Below, one piece after another: positions 7,581 to 17,893 of a stretch of DNA of 39,211 nt (positions are counted from its first letter, which is position 1; each line of letters starts with the position of its first letter). The notes below the pieces were generated by a model. It worked only from the letters and a program-made list of their open reading frames with translations. It was not told the DNA's origin and made no database searches. The translations under genes were made by a program, and so were the position numbers. This DNA is from Paracoccaceae bacterium. GTDB taxonomy: Bacteria; Pseudomonadota; Alphaproteobacteria; Rhodobacterales; Rhodobacteraceae. Location: positions 1 to 39,211 of the forward strand of contig JAKVCO010000028.1 of the NCBI GenBank assembly GCA_022448245.1, read 5' to 3'.

Positions 7581-9857
7581 CTAGCCGTACTGAGCCACCG
7601 GCGTCCCGGCGAGGGCCGTCATGTTGAGCAAACCACGCGCGGTGATCGTTGGCGTCACGATGTGCGCACGGTTGCCCATGCCCATGAGGATCGGACCAAC
7701 TTCGAGGCCATTTGCCTTGTACTTCAGAATGTTACGTACGCCCGATGCAGCATCAGCCATCCCGAAGATAAGTACGTTGGCGTCCTGTTGCAGGCGCGAG
7801 CCCGGGAAGATCCGCTGCCGGTTGTCTGCATTCAAGGCCGTCGCCGCATGCATCTCGCCCTCATAGACAAAGTCGCGCGGTGCACTGTCGAGGATTTCCA
7901 TCGCGCCGCGCATCGTTCGACCTGTCCCGCAATCCTGATCGCCAAACTGTGAGCGGCTGAGAAGAGCGATCTGCGGCTCCACCCCGAAGCGGCGAACATG
8001 GCGCGCGGCAGCGATTGTCGTTTCTGCAATCTGTTCGGGTGTTGGTTGGTCATGGACATGGGTGTCTGCGAGGAAGAGCGGGCCGTCCTCGAGGATCATC
8101 ATGGATAGCGCCCCGATGGGGTGCAGTTCCTCTGCTGTGCCGCTGAGCACCTCGGTCACGTAGCGCAAATGCCAGTGATACTGGCCAAACGTACCGCAGA
8201 TCAGGCTGTCGGCTTCTTCGCGCGCGACCATGACCGAGGCGATGGCCGTGGAGTTAGTACGCATGATCGCGCGGGCGATGTCGGGCGTGACCCCACGGCG
8301 CGCCATCAGCCCGTGATATGTGTTCCAGTAATCGCGGTAGCGCGGGTCGTCGTTGGGGTTCACCACGTCAAAGTCGCCGGGTCTGATCTTAAGGCCAGCC
8401 CGTTCGCACCGTGCTTCGATCACGTCCGGGCGCCCGATCAGGATCGGGAATTCGCTTAAGTCCTCCAACGTGGCTTGGGCGCATCGCAGCACGCGTTCGT
8501 CCTCGCCCTCAGCAAAGACAACCTTCCGCGCGGCGGTGGACGCGGCCTCGAACACCGGGCGCATGATCAACGCAGAGCGGAAGACCGAGCCATCGAGCCG
8601 GTCCTTATACGCTTCGACGTCCATTTCTTTCGTGGCGACCCCGGTTCCGATCGCGGCGCCCGCGACGGCGGAGGCCACGACTCCCATCAGCCTTGGATCG
8701 AACGGTTTCGGAATGAGGTAGTCGGCGCCAAAGCTGAGTTGTTCGCCCTTGTAGGCCGCGGCCGCCTCGGCCGAGGTTGTCGCCCGTGCCAGTGCCGCAA
8801 TTCCTTCGATACAGGCGATCTTCATCGCGTCATTGATCTCGGTCGCGCCGACATCCAGCGCCCCGCGGAAGATGAAGGGGAAGCACAGTACATTGTTGAC
8901 TTGATTTGGGAAATCGCTGCGCCCGGTCGCGATGATGGCGTCTGATGCGACGGCGCGCGCGTCTTCAGGCAGGATCTCGGGCGTCGGATTGGCAAGCGCA
9001 AAGATAATCGGGCATGTCGCCATCTTTTCCACGTGCTCTGGCTTCAGTACTCCGGGGCCCGAGAGTCCGAGGAAGAGGTCAGCGCCCTCGATGACGTCGC
9101 CGAGCGTCGCTGCGGATTTACCCTGCGCGTATGCGTCCTTCTGCGGGGTCGAATTGCCGCGGCCTTCATAGACCAGCCCGTCAATATCGCAGAGCCAAAC
9201 GTTTTCGCGTTTCACACCCAGTTTGAGCAGCATGTCGAGGCAGGCGATACCGGCGGCGCCCCCGCCAGTGGAGACGATCTTGATGTCTTCGAACCTTTTG
9301 CCCGCAACGCGCAGCGCATTGGTGGCAGCGGCACCTACCACAATGGCCGTGCCGTGCTGATCGTCGTGGAACACCGGGATATTCATGCGCTCGCGGCAGA
9401 GTTTTTCGACGATGAAGCAGTCTGGCGCCTTGATGTCTTCAAGGTTGATCGCGCCAAAGGTCGGCTCCAAAGCGCACACGATATCAGCGAGCTTCTCTGG
9501 GTCCGTCTCGTCCACCTCGATGTCGAAGCAATCGATGTTAGCGAATTTTTTGAAGAGGACCGCTTTGCCTTCCATCACGGGTTTCGACGCAAGCGCGCCG
9601 ATGTTGCCCAACCCGAGGACCGCAGAGCCGTTTGAGACGACCGCCACCAGATTGCCGCGCGCGGTGTAGTCGCTCGCTTTGGAAGGGTCATCGTGGATTG
9701 CGGTCGACGCTTCCGCCACGCCTGGGCTGTACGCCCGGGCGAGGTCACGCCCGTTGGCCAGAGGTTTCGTCGCCCGGATCTCGAGTTTCCCTGGTTTCGG
9801 CAGCCGATGGTAAGCGAGCGCGGGGCTCTCTTTTGCGGGTTTTTCCTGCTCGGCCAT
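7581..9857 (-). CDS. maeB: NADP-dependent malic enzyme with C-terminal phosphotransacetylase-like domain
   Basis: Oxidatively decarboxylates malate to pyruvate with formation of NADPH. The 758 residues match the two-domain MaeB type: malic-enzyme core from residue 1 to about 425 ([12 protein letters not shown], the FHDDQHGTA motif, and a GGGAAG dinucleotide fold), then a phosphotransacetylase-like domain from about 440 to the end ([22 protein letters not shown]). In characterised family members the second domain does not act as a transacetylase but mediates assembly and acetyl-CoA regulation. Start 9857 has GAGGAGGA directly upstream. A perfect palindrome lies 25-48 bp upstream of the start and probably serves as its operator. 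Confidence 0.95.
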   Translation of the reverse strand: MAEQEKPAKESPALAYHRLPKPGKLEIRATKPLANGRDLARAYSPGVAEASTAIHDDPSKASDYTARGNLVAVVSNGSAVLGLGNIGALASKPVMEGKAVLFKKFANIDCFDIEVDETDPEKLADIVCALEPTFGAINLEDIKAPDCFIVEKLCRERMNIPVFHDDQHGTAIVVGAAATNALRVAGKRFEDIKIVSTGGGAAGIACLDMLLKLGVKRENVWLCDIDGLVYEGRGNSTPQKDAYAQGKSAATLGDVIEGADLFLGLSGPGVLKPEHVEKMATCPIIFALANPTPEILPEDARAVASDAIIATGRSDFPNQVNNVLCFPFIFRGALDVGATEINDAMKIACIEGIAALARATTSAEAAAAYKGEQLSFGADYLIPKPFDPRLMGVVASAVAGAAIGTGVATKEMDVEAYKDRLDGSVFRSALIMRPVFEAASTAARKVVFAEGEDERVLRCAQATLEDLSEFPILIGRPDVIEARCERAGLKIRPGDFDVVNPNDDPRYRDYWNTYHGLMARRGVTPDIARAIMRTNSTAIASVMVAREEADSLICGTFGQYHWHLRYVTEVLSGTAEELHPIGALSMMILEDGPLFLADTHVHDQPTPEQIAETTIAAARHVRRFGVEPQIALLSRSQFGDQDCGTGRTMRGAMEILDSAPRDFVYEGEMHAATALNADNRQRIFPGSRLQQDANVLIFGMADAASGVRNILKYKANGLEVGPILMGMGNRAHIVTPTITARGLLNMTALAGTPVAQYG

Positions 9858-9881
9858 GTGTCCTCCTCGGGGCGTTTTGAA

Positions 9882-9905
9882 AAATAGTTTAACGTTAAAC
9901 TATTT
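9882..9905. promoter_or_regulatory. 24-bp perfect palindrome, probable operator
   Basis: AAATAGTTTAAC at 9882-9893 is followed at once by its exact reverse complement, ending at 9905. It lies between the divergent maeB (start 9857) and the VOC-bicupin gene (start 10004), 25 bp from the first and 98 bp from the second. Length, AT-richness and symmetry suit a dimeric repressor of the MarR, TetR or LacI type. No regulator gene adjoins it, so the protein that binds it is unknown. Confidence 0.7.
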
Positions 9906-10003
9906 CTGTGACGATGGTTCGGGCTGTTGTCAACACCGTCCCTATTCGCGCGCCATTTACAAGCCCCCGCGGCTTGATAACTTCGCACTAAAGAGGGAGA
10001 GCC

Positions 10004-11089
10004 ATGCAGAATATCCGAGCCGAAGTCGTTTTGCCCGCGCGCGATGTGCGCGAAGACATTCCTTTTTTCACAAAGAAGCTCGGGTTTCGGTTGGACGAGA
10101 TTTATCCCGCAGATGATCCGCAGGTGATCGTGTTGTCCGGCTACGGCCTTAGGGTGCGCTTCGACCAGACGCTTGAAGGGCCACCAGGACACCTGCGGGT
10201 TCTGTGCGATGATCCGGTGCTGATCGCGGGCGGAGAGACCTCTTTGACATCGCCATCGGGTACTCATGTCGAAATCGTCCCCCTCGCGCCTGCGGTAGTG
10301 ATGCCCGAAACACAGCACGAATTCACCGTGCGCCGGATTGCCGATCAAGCCCCTTGGGTGATCGGACGCGCGGGCATGCATTACCGCGATCTCATTCCCT
10401 CGCGGCTCGGCGGGTCGATCATCGCCTCACACATCCGCATCCCCGATGGGGGACCGGTTCCGGACATGGTGCATTTCCATTCGATCGGCTTTCAGCTGAT
10501 CTTTTGTCTGAAGGGGTGGGTCGATCTCGTCTACGAAGATCAGGGGGAGCCTTTCCGTCTGGAGGCAGGCAACTGCGTGATCCAGCCGCCTGAGATCCGC
10601 CATCGCGTGCTATATGCTTCAGACAATATCGAAGTGATCGAAATCGGCGTCCCGGCTGAACACGTCACCACAATTGACCATGACTTGGAGCTACCCACAG
10701 CCGACTTCCGCCCAGACCGTGAGTGGGATGGGCAGCGTTTCGTTCATCACCGCGCGGAAGAAGCCAAATGGGAACCATTCCGGCTGTCGGGCTTCACAAG
10801 CCGCGACACGACAATCGCAGAGCACACGAAAGGTGTCGCCAGCGTGCATGTTGTCCGCGCAGGGGAAGGTCGGTCCGAATGGGCAACCCATGATGCCGAT
10901 ATCCACTTCAGCTTCGTGATGTCGGGCGAGGTCACGCTCGAGGGAGAGGGGCAAAAGGACGCGGCGCTGTCTGCAGGCGATGCTTTTGTCATCCCGCCTG
11001 CGCTTCGCACGCGGTTGTCGTCACCCAGCGCGGACCTCGAAATTCTGGAGGTCGCCCTGCCTGGAAGTTTCGCGACCAAAGAGGGCTGA
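10004..11089 (+). CDS. VOC (glyoxalase-like) domain fused to a bicupin
   Basis: A 361-residue cytoplasmic protein. Residues 1 to about 95 have the vicinal-oxygen-chelate pattern (VVLPARDVREDIPFFTKKLGF, then a second beta block ending GTHVEIVPL). Two cupin barrels follow: the first carries a His pair (H157, H159) and H200 in IQPPEIRHRV, the second has H296 and H301 and an IPPALRTRL strand. The first cupin therefore looks metal-binding and the second partly degenerate. Members of both folds act as dioxygenases, isomerases or sugar-binding proteins, so no reaction can be assigned. GAGGGAGAG precedes the ATG. The palindromic operator shared with maeB suggests linkage to central carbon or acid metabolism. 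Confidence 0.8.
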   Translation: MQNIRAEVVLPARDVREDIPFFTKKLGFRLDEIYPADDPQVIVLSGYGLRVRFDQTLEGPPGHLRVLCDDPVLIAGGETSLTSPSGTHVEIVPLAPAVVMPETQHEFTVRRIADQAPWVIGRAGMHYRDLIPSRLGGSIIASHIRIPDGGPVPDMVHFHSIGFQLIFCLKGWVDLVYEDQGEPFRLEAGNCVIQPPEIRHRVLYASDNIEVIEIGVPAEHVTTIDHDLELPTADFRPDREWDGQRFVHHRAEEAKWEPFRLSGFTSRDTTIAEHTKGVASVHVVRAGEGRSEWATHDADIHFSFVMSGEVTLEGEGQKDAALSAGDAFVIPPALRTRLSSPSADLEILEVALPGSFATKEG

Positions 11090-11186
11090 GGTCGCGCGCG
11101 GCCATCCATGTCACAGCCAGCGTTGGGGTGGAAAAATCTCGCCACCCTCGCTTGCCATTCGGCGCGTCGCTGGACAGAGTCGCTGA

Positions 11187-11585
11187 ATGTCTGATGATCT
11201 CCTCGCCGCCGCCCGCACCGTGCGCGAAAACGCCCACGCGCCGTATTCAAACTTCAAGGTGGGCGCGGCTGTCCGAACCAAAAGCGGGGCCATCTATTCT
11301 GGCTGCAATGTTGAGAACGTTGCCTACCCGGAAGGCACCTGCGCCGAAGCAGGTGCAATTGCTGCGATGGCCGCAGCTGGCGAATATGAAATAACGGAAG
11401 TTGCCGTCATCGCAGACAGTCCTGAGCCTGTGCCGTGCTGCGGCGGATGCCGCCAGAAGCTGGCGGAGTTTGCGGCTCGTGATGTCACCGTGACTTTGGC
11501 GACAATAAGTGGCGTGACCCTTGTGACCACGGTCGGTGATCTTTTGCCCGGTGCATTTGACGCCTCCCACATGGACAAAGCTTGA
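11187..11585 (+). CDS. cdd: Cytidine deaminase
   Basis: Deaminates cytidine and deoxycytidine to uridine and deoxyuridine. The 132-residue length fits the small tetrameric class. The zinc ligands are Cys52 (TCAE, with catalytic Glu54), Cys85 and Cys88 (CCGGCRQ). The residue after CAE is Ala where many homologues carry Arg, a difference of uncertain effect. It is the first gene of the nucleoside operon, 97 bp after the VOC-bicupin gene and 3 bp before deoA. A small GGGTGG/CCACCC hairpin lies in the upstream gap, but no clear promoter can be read. The ribosome site is weak. Confidence 0.93.
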   Translation: MSDDLLAAARTVRENAHAPYSNFKVGAAVRTKSGAIYSGCNVENVAYPEGTCAEAGAIAAMAAAGEYEITEVAVIADSPEPVPCCGGCRQKLAEFAARDVTVTLATISGVTLVTTVGDLLPGAFDASHMDKA

Positions 11586-11588
11586 CCC

Positions 11589-12896
11589 ATGGACGCGCGG
11601 CTACTGATCGACAATCTTAGGCAAGGCATTCGACCGTCGTCGGACGCTCTGGCAGCCTTTGCGCTGGGCCTCGGGGATGGCCGTGTGAGCGACGCGCAAG
11701 CTGGCGCCTTCGCGATGGCGGTTTGTCTGCAGGGCCTCGGCGAAGAGGGCCGTGTGGCGCTGACGAAAGGGATGCGGGATTCAGGCGATGTGATGGCCTG
11801 GGATCTGCCGGGCCCCGTTCTGGATAAGCATTCGACCGGTGGCGTGGGGGATGCCGTTTCGCTTTTGCTCGCCCCGATGCTGGCAGCAATCGGTGCCTAC
11901 GTTCCGATGATTTCTGGCCGCGGTTTGGGGCACACGGGCGGTACGCTCGACAAGCTTGAAGCGATCCCGGGCGTTTCCACAGCGGTCGGCGCCGAGGAAA
12001 TGCGCGCAATTGTCAGAGATGTAGGCACCGCGATTGTGGGCCCCACGGACCGGATCGCCCCGGCCGATGGCCGTCTCTACAAGATTCGCGATGTCAGCGG
12101 CACCGTGCCCTCGCTCGATCTCATTACCGCGTCGATCCTGTCCAAGAAGCTCGCCGCCGGGTTAGGCGCCTTAGTGCTGGACGTGAAAGTCGGCTCAGGT
12201 GCCATCATGCGTAACCCGCGTGACGCCAAGGAGCTTGCCGAGAGCCTGGTCAAAACCGCTAACGGGGCGGAGTGCCCGACATGTGCGCTCGTCACGGATA
12301 TGTCTCAGCCCTTGCTGCCCTCTCTGGGTAATGCCTTGGAAGTCGCTGATATCCTTTCGATTTTGCGCGGTGAGGCGCGAGGGCCTATCGTGGAAGTCGC
12401 GCTAGCACTGGGGGCGGAGCTTCTCGTGCTTGCGCGTTTTGTCGCGTCTGAGGCGGAGGCGAACCTCAAGCTGACACGCGCGCTGGAATCCGGTCGTGCC
12501 GCCGAACGTTTCGCCCAGATGATCGCCGCTCAAGGCGGCCCGACGTCCTTGCTGGAGCGCCCCGAGGATCACTTGGCCAGCGCCCCCATCCAGCGCCCCG
12601 TTTTGGCGCCGACAGCAGGTTTCCTTGCGGCATGGGATGGCACGGCGCTGGGCCATGCAGTCGTTGAACTAGGCGGCGGGCGCCGCGTTGAGACCGACCG
12701 CATCGATCCTGCAGTAGGCCTGTCGCATGTGGCGCCCATCGGTACGAACCTTGAGGCAGATGCCCCGATGGCTTTCGTCCACGCGGCAAACGAGGAGGCT
12801 GCCGAAGTCGCATCTGCGGCTGTCCTCGGCGCCACTGCAATCACCACGGATCGGCCAGCCCCGCCCGATCTCATCCGCGATCGGATCATGCCATGA
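11589..12896 (+). CDS. deoA: Thymidine phosphorylase
   Basis: Splits thymidine and deoxyuridine with phosphate to give the free base and 2-deoxyribose-1-phosphate. The product has 435 residues, as usual for bacterial enzymes. KHSTGGVGD at 80-88 binds phosphate and pyrimidine, and the family signature [16 protein letters not shown] lies at 109-124. The final part (about 340 onward) is the alpha/beta domain typical of the class. It overlaps deoB by ATGA. Substrate can come directly from Cdd upstream and the sugar phosphate passes to DeoB downstream, which explains the gene order. Pyrimidine-nucleoside phosphorylase (Pdp) is a less likely alternative. Confidence 0.95.
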   Translation: MDARLLIDNLRQGIRPSSDALAAFALGLGDGRVSDAQAGAFAMAVCLQGLGEEGRVALTKGMRDSGDVMAWDLPGPVLDKHSTGGVGDAVSLLLAPMLAAIGAYVPMISGRGLGHTGGTLDKLEAIPGVSTAVGAEEMRAIVRDVGTAIVGPTDRIAPADGRLYKIRDVSGTVPSLDLITASILSKKLAAGLGALVLDVKVGSGAIMRNPRDAKELAESLVKTANGAECPTCALVTDMSQPLLPSLGNALEVADILSILRGEARGPIVEVALALGAELLVLARFVASEAEANLKLTRALESGRAAERFAQMIAAQGGPTSLLERPEDHLASAPIQRPVLAPTAGFLAAWDGTALGHAVVELGGGRRVETDRIDPAVGLSHVAPIGTNLEADAPMAFVHAANEEAAEVASAAVLGATAITTDRPAPPDLIRDRIMP

Positions 12897-14083
12897 GCCG
12901 CGCGTTTCTTGTGGTGCTCGACTCCGTTGGCTGCGGCGGTGCGCCCGACGCTGATCAATTCGGCGATGAGGGGTCGAACACGCTTGCCCACATCGCGGCG
13001 GCATGCGGGGCTGGAGAGGCGGAGGAGGGGCGAAGTGGCCCGGTAAAGCTCCCCCATTTGGCGGCGCTCGGGCTCAATGAGGCGATCCTCGCAGGTTCTG
13101 GCGTTGATGCCGGGCTCGGCACCCACAAAGATGGGTGGTACGGGGCCGCGACCGAGGTTTCGCCGGGCAAGGACACGCCCACCGGGCATTGGGAGCTCGC
13201 AGGTCAGCCCGTGCCGTGGGATTGGCACTACTTCCCCATCGAAACGCCCGCATTTCCTGAACACATCCGCCAAGCAGCTGCTCAGGCTGCCGGGACGGAA
13301 GATATCCTCGGCAATTGCCATGCGTCCGGGACCGAAATCATTGCGAGGCTGGGCGAGGAGCATCTAAAAACCGGGCAACCGATTTGCTACACCTCCGCGG
13401 ACAGCGTCTTTCAGATTGCGGCCCATGAAGAGAGCTTCGGCCTCGAACGGCTGCTCGCGATGTGCAAAGCGCTCGCCCCGATGCTGCACGAGATGAAGGT
13501 TGGCCGCGTGATTGCGCGCCCGTTTATCGGGGCGCCGGGCGACTTCACACGCACTTCGAACCGCAAAGACTATGCCGTCGCGCCGCCTGCGCCGACGTTG
13601 TGCGACTGGGTGCACAATGACGGATGCCCCGTGCATGCCGTTGGAAAGATTGGCGATATCTTCTCGATGCGAGGTATTAGCGACGTGGTGAAAGGCCCCG
13701 ATGCAGAGCTGATGGAACACCTTGTGTCGCTTACGCGCACCGCTGAAGACGGCTCCTTCACCTTTGCCAACTTTGTGGAATTCGACAGCTTGTACGGCCA
13801 CCGCCGGGATGTGTCAGGCTACGCCCGCGCGCTTGAATGGTTTGACAGCCAGCTGCCGCGTATTCTGGCCGGACTGCGCGACGGTGACATGCTGGTGCTG
13901 ACGGCTGACCATGGAAATGATCCCACTTGGCACGGGACCGAGCACACCCGCGAGCGGGTGCCTGTGTTGATCAAATCAAAAGGCAGCGGCGCGCTTCCCG
14001 CGCTCCACTTCGCCGATGTTGCGGCAACTATCGCCGCCCATTTGGGCGTGCCCACGCAGGGCCCGGGGAGGGCCGCATTATGA
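12893..14083 (+). CDS. deoB: Phosphopentomutase
   Basis: Interconverts ribose- or deoxyribose-1-phosphate and the 5-phosphate, linking nucleoside cleavage to the pentose and glycolytic pathways. At 396 residues it has the normal size and belongs to the alkaline-phosphatase superfamily with two manganese ions: the first metal Asp lies in [13 protein letters not shown], the phosphorylated Thr region is KDTPTGHWE, and the C-terminal [18 protein letters not shown] supplies metal-binding Asp and His residues. The start overlaps the deoA stop (ATGA) and its own stop overlaps the add start in the same way. No deoC aldolase is visible in the window. Confidence 0.95.
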   Translation: MSRAFLVVLDSVGCGGAPDADQFGDEGSNTLAHIAAACGAGEAEEGRSGPVKLPHLAALGLNEAILAGSGVDAGLGTHKDGWYGAATEVSPGKDTPTGHWELAGQPVPWDWHYFPIETPAFPEHIRQAAAQAAGTEDILGNCHASGTEIIARLGEEHLKTGQPICYTSADSVFQIAAHEESFGLERLLAMCKALAPMLHEMKVGRVIARPFIGAPGDFTRTSNRKDYAVAPPAPTLCDWVHNDGCPVHAVGKIGDIFSMRGISDVVKGPDAELMEHLVSLTRTAEDGSFTFANFVEFDSLYGHRRDVSGYARALEWFDSQLPRILAGLRDGDMLVLTADHGNDPTWHGTEHTRERVPVLIKSKGSGALPALHFADVAATIAAHLGVPTQGPGRAAL

Positions 14084-15051
14084 GCTGGAAACAAACTCCG
14101 AAAGTCGAGCTTCACTTGCATCTAGAGGGGGCCGCACCACCGTCGTTTATCCGTGGCCTTGCGTCCGAGAAGGGCATGGACCTGAGCGCGATCTTCAAAG
14201 AGGACGGCGGCTATGCCTACCGCGACTTCGACCACTTCCTGAGCGTCTATGAAGCTGCGTGCTCGGTGCTCACCGGGCCTGAGGAGTTCCAGCGCCTCAC
14301 ACAGGCCGTCCTCGAAGAGCTTGCCGATCATGGCGTCGTCTATGCCGAGACTTTTGTGAGCCCGGATTTCTGTGGCGGCGGCGATCTGGAGGCTTGGAAG
14401 GACTACCTCGCAGCCATGCAGGAAGCACATGTCGACGGCATCACGCTCAAGGGCGTCATCACCTGTATTCGTCACTTCGGTCCTGAAAAGGCCAAAGCAG
14501 CGGCTGTCTGCGCGGCGGAAACCTACGGTGACTTTGTCCGAGGATTTGGTATCGCTGGGGCGGAATTGATGGGAAAGCCCTCGGATTTCATGTGGTCCTT
14601 TGATTGCGCGCGCGAAGCGGGCCTGCACCTGACAGCCCACGCCGGGGAATGGGGCGATGCTGCCTCGGTCCGCGATTGCTGGGAAACGCTGGGCATCGAA
14701 AGGATTGGCCACGGTGTGCGCGCAGCCGAAGATCCCAAGCTGGTGGAGGATCTGGCAGAAGCAGGCGTGACGCTAGAATGCTGCCCCGGCTCCAACGTCT
14801 TTTTGGGCGTCTATCCAACGCTCTCAAAGCACCCGATCCAAAAGCTTCGCGAAGCTGGCGTGATGGTTACCGTGTCGACCGACGATCCTCCGTTCTTCGA
14901 CACCACGATGACAAAAGAGTATGAAGACCTTGAACGCACCTTCGGGTGGGGCGAGGAAGACTTCGCCGAGATCAACGCAACCGCGCTGAGCGCCGCCTTC
15001 TGCGATGATGAGACCCGCGCAGAAGTTGCCAAGCGATTGGAGAAAAAATGA
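14080..15051 (+). CDS. add: Adenosine deaminase
   Basis: Deaminates adenosine and deoxyadenosine to inosine and deoxyinosine. The 323-residue product has the metal-dependent TIM-barrel motifs in order: HLHLEG (zinc ligands His12 and His14), TAHAGE (His187, catalytic Glu190), IGHGVR (His211) and STDDPPFF (Asp268 zinc ligand, Asp269). Start 14080 is set by an ATGA overlap with deoB and by the family N-terminus [12 protein letters not shown]; an upstream in-frame extension runs through deoB in another frame and is not real. Some members of this family prefer adenine, and I cannot exclude that here. Confidence 0.93.
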   Translation: MSWKQTPKVELHLHLEGAAPPSFIRGLASEKGMDLSAIFKEDGGYAYRDFDHFLSVYEAACSVLTGPEEFQRLTQAVLEELADHGVVYAETFVSPDFCGGGDLEAWKDYLAAMQEAHVDGITLKGVITCIRHFGPEKAKAAAVCAAETYGDFVRGFGIAGAELMGKPSDFMWSFDCAREAGLHLTAHAGEWGDAASVRDCWETLGIERIGHGVRAAEDPKLVEDLAEAGVTLECCPGSNVFLGVYPTLSKHPIQKLREAGVMVTVSTDDPPFFDTTMTKEYEDLERTFGWGEEDFAEINATALSAAFCDDETRAEVAKRLEKK

Positions 15052-15677
15052 AAAAGCTGACCGTCGTCGATCACCCTTTGGTGCAACACAAGCTGACGCT
15101 GATGCGTGAGGCTGGAACGCCGACCGCCGTTTTCCGCCAGTTGCTGAGAGAAATCAGCCAGTTTCTGGCCTACGAAGTGACGCGCGAGCTGCCACTCACC
15201 ACGAAGACAATTCAGACCCCGATGCAAGAAATGGAAGCACCAACTCTTGCGGGTAAGAAGCTTGCCCTGATCTCGATCCTGCGGGCTGGCAACGGGCTGC
15301 TGGATGGCGTCCTGGAGCTGATCCCGAGCGCGCGGGTAGGTTTCGTCGGGCTCTACCGCGATGAGGAGACTCTGCAACCGGTGGAGTATTACTTCAAAGT
15401 GCCCGATGCGCTGAGCGAGCGCGTGGTGATCGCCGTGGACCCCATGCTTGCGACCGGCAACAGCGCCATCGCCGCCATCACTAAGCTCAAGGAAGCTGGG
15501 GCCAAAGACATCCGCTTTCTCTGCCTCTTGGCTGCAGCGGAAGGGGTCGCGGCCATGCATGAAGCCCATCCTGACGTTGAGATTGTGACCGCCGCGCTAG
15601 ACGCCAAGCTCAATGAACACGGATATATCGTGCCTGGACTAGGGGATGCGGGTGATCGCATGTTTGGTACAAAATAG
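15048..15677 (+). CDS. upp: Uracil phosphoribosyltransferase
   Basis: Salvages uracil with PRPP to make UMP. The 209-residue length is standard. The PRPP loop is [10 protein letters not shown] at 131-140, and the uracil-binding C-terminal stretch ([18 protein letters not shown]) is complete. It is the last gene of the operon, joined to add by ATGA. Uracil released by DeoA from deoxyuridine is its likely substrate, so the operon forms a closed pyrimidine salvage route. No strong terminator is seen in the 70 bp that follow. Confidence 0.96.
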   Translation: MKKLTVVDHPLVQHKLTLMREAGTPTAVFRQLLREISQFLAYEVTRELPLTTKTIQTPMQEMEAPTLAGKKLALISILRAGNGLLDGVLELIPSARVGFVGLYRDEETLQPVEYYFKVPDALSERVVIAVDPMLATGNSAIAAITKLKEAGAKDIRFLCLLAAAEGVAAMHEAHPDVEIVTAALDAKLNEHGYIVPGLGDAGDRMFGTK

Positions 15678-15747
15678 AGGCATCCTTTTCTTTACTCACT
15701 TGGGGTTTTGAGGCATCTTCCCACTATATCTTGTGGGGGATCAACGA

Positions 15748-16836
15748 ATGCGGCTGTCACACGTATTTGCCATTGCTGCCATTGTCGGATCGAGCTGCGG
15801 AACGCTCGTCACTGCAAAGTCGCTTCAGGAGGGCTCGAGCCCGGTCAATTTTCCGCCCGATGACTTCACCGGCCGATCCTTTGTCGACAACGATGGCTGT
15901 ATCTACATCCGCGCTGGCGTGGACGGCTCCACGACCTGGGTTCCTCGCGTTGCGCGCAACCGGGAGTTGATCTGCGACCGTCAGCCGACCTTTGGTCCGG
16001 TGGAACAAGCCGCCGCACCTGCCGCGCCTGTTGAAGAGCCTGCCGCCGAAGAAGCACCCGTCGAGTCCGCAGGTGTTACAGAACCCGAGGCGCCCGCATC
16101 GCCTGCAGCTGCCGCACCAACAGCGCAAACGCGACCGCAAGCACGCCAAGCTGCTGCTGCTCCTGCGGCGGCCCCCGAAGCGCCAGCAACGGCGCAGGAA
16201 CAGGTTGCGAGCCCGGCGGCTGAGACCGCTGCCGCCCCGGCGCCTGCAGCCGCCCCGCAACCCACTGAAACCGCAACGGCGAACGTATCGGCAGCGCTGC
16301 CTCCCGTGCCTGAGGGCTTCAAGCGGGCATGGACGGACGGCCGCCTCAACCCGCAGCGCGGCATCCCGAATGAGACGAAAAGAACGGCCACAATCTCCAC
16401 TCGCGGGGTGGTGTCCCCCATCGATGGGCGCCGCTACGATCTGGCGTGGTCGAACTACCTGCCGCGCCTCCTGTTCGATCGGAACACGGGCATGGTTGTG
16501 GGCGACAAGTTCCCGGGCATGATCTACCCGAACCTCGATCCAACCCGCGCGGTGCCGCAGGCCACGATCTCGGCTAAGTCGCCGTCGCCGTTCATGACGC
16601 GCGGTCCGGCAAAGCGGAACATCCAGGCGGCGGCATTTGCTGATATGGATAAAGCCCGCGCCGCGGCTCAGCGCCTTGCAAATGCTGGTCTGCCGACGCG
16701 GATCGGAAAGTACACCAAGGACGGTGAAGAGCGCCAGGTGATCCTCGTGGGCCCCTTCAGCACCAATGGCGATGTGAAAAGCGCGCTTGAGGCGACGGTT
16801 AGACTGGGGTTCGAGCGGGCCGTGCCGCGCAAGTAA
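15748..16836 (+). CDS. Exported SPOR-domain protein
   Basis: A 362-residue protein with an N-terminal hydrophobic signal (RLSHVFAIAAIVGSS), which may be cleaved near VTA or kept as an anchor; the lipobox is poor. Residues about 75-190 are an Ala/Pro/Glu-rich linker of low complexity, and the C-terminal 70 residues fit a SPOR domain (IQAAAFADMDKARAAAQRLANAG ending in VILVGPF and an FERA strand). SPOR domains bind denuded glycan strands of septal peptidoglycan, so a periplasmic cell-division or wall role is likely. ATG 15748 is preferred over GTG 15733 because GGGGGA lies 7 nt upstream of it. Confidence 0.8.
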   Translation: MRLSHVFAIAAIVGSSCGTLVTAKSLQEGSSPVNFPPDDFTGRSFVDNDGCIYIRAGVDGSTTWVPRVARNRELICDRQPTFGPVEQAAAPAAPVEEPAAEEAPVESAGVTEPEAPASPAAAAPTAQTRPQARQAAAAPAAAPEAPATAQEQVASPAAETAAAPAPAAAPQPTETATANVSAALPPVPEGFKRAWTDGRLNPQRGIPNETKRTATISTRGVVSPIDGRRYDLAWSNYLPRLLFDRNTGMVVGDKFPGMIYPNLDPTRAVPQATISAKSPSPFMTRGPAKRNIQAAAFADMDKARAAAQRLANAGLPTRIGKYTKDGEERQVILVGPFSTNGDVKSALEATVRLGFERAVPRK

Positions 16837-17844
16837 TCAGCTCTCGCAGATCGACTGCAGAGAAAGCCATTCCCCATCGGTCAGATGAATGACAGGTGCG
16901 ACCCCTTCATAGGGGTCGGCCTCGATCAACTCGAATGTGGCCTCGCCTGTGACGTCTTCGGCAAAGGCATAGGGGCGCGCAGGAACCTTCCGATCCCGGA
17001 AGGCAAAGAGTAGCGCCTCGGTTGGCACGGGCGCGGCATCCTCGATCAGAACCGTCTCTGCGTAGGCATCGAGCGTGTCAGGGGGCAGATCACCCGTTGT
17101 CAGCAGTCTAAACGCCGCAAACGGGCCAGATGCTTCGAGAATGCGGCGCAGCGGATCGTAGATGCGCGCGCGGGTCATCTCGGCCACGACGTAGCCCGCT
17201 GCCACCGATGGATCATCGTGATCCTCAACGACCGGTCTGCCGATCAAGATATGTCCGCCGGGCAGGGCCGCCGTGGTCGACAGCCCCTCACGCATGATGT
17301 GGAGCGTCTCGCCCGGCGCGACCGCATTCTCAAGCCGACGCAGGGCCACGGTGCCAAAGGGGTCAGAGCAAGGCTGACCCGCAATGCGGGCCGTCCGCGT
17401 CAGAAGGGCGGCGCCAATCTCTTGCCGCTTCACGTCAGGCACGACAGCCACGGCCTGATCGATCATGGCGCCGGGCAACCAAAAGAACGCGAGCCAGGCA
17501 ATCGTCGCAGTAGAGGCCCCGAGCACTCCCCAGCGCACAAGCCCGGGCTTTGGGCGTGCTTTTTGAATGGCCCGCTGCACCTTTGCGATCGCGCGGATCA
17601 TATCCTCGTCTTCGATCTCAAGGGTTTCGGCCGCGTCCTGATCGGGCGCGAAAAGGGCAGGCGCGCTCTTGTTGAGCCGTGATACAGCCGCCAGCGACCA
17701 ATGCGACAGAGGTTTGCCCGTGTTGTCGGAGATCACCAGAGTCGCATCGCCGAACGACACCCACACCTCTTTGAGCTGCGCATCAGGCGATGCGCGCCAG
17801 AGGCCGGATGTTTCCAGCCGGGCGTAGTCCTTCAGGGCCGTCAT
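16837..17844 (-). CDS. Single-pass membrane protein resembling an inactive M48 peptidase
   Basis: I do not recognise a named family. The 335 residues comprise a soluble N-terminal part (1-100), one membrane segment (about 101-127) and a probably periplasmic C-terminal part. Residues 194-226 have the layout of an M48-type metallopeptidase core: LPGGHILIG (compare ALPGG.I..T) then AGYVVAEMTRA where a LAHEIGH zinc helix would stand. The HExxH zinc motif is absent, so proteolysis is unlikely if the resemblance is real. The gene is convergent with the SPOR gene with no base between their stop codons and no terminator. It could be a scaffold or regulator. The gene itself is secure; the likeness is my inference. 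Confidence 0.65.
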   Translation of the reverse strand: MTALKDYARLETSGLWRASPDAQLKEVWVSFGDATLVISDNTGKPLSHWSLAAVSRLNKSAPALFAPDQDAAETLEIEDEDMIRAIAKVQRAIQKARPKPGLVRWGVLGASTATIAWLAFFWLPGAMIDQAVAVVPDVKRQEIGAALLTRTARIAGQPCSDPFGTVALRRLENAVAPGETLHIMREGLSTTAALPGGHILIGRPVVEDHDDPSVAAGYVVAEMTRARIYDPLRRILEASGPFAAFRLLTTGDLPPDTLDAYAETVLIEDAAPVPTEALLFAFRDRKVPARPYAFAEDVTGEATFELIEADPYEGVAPVIHLTDGEWLSLQSICES

Positions 17845-17893
17845 GTTGGTGGCTGCTCTGCCTTTGTTTGACGCAAAGGTAGCTCAAATGCAT

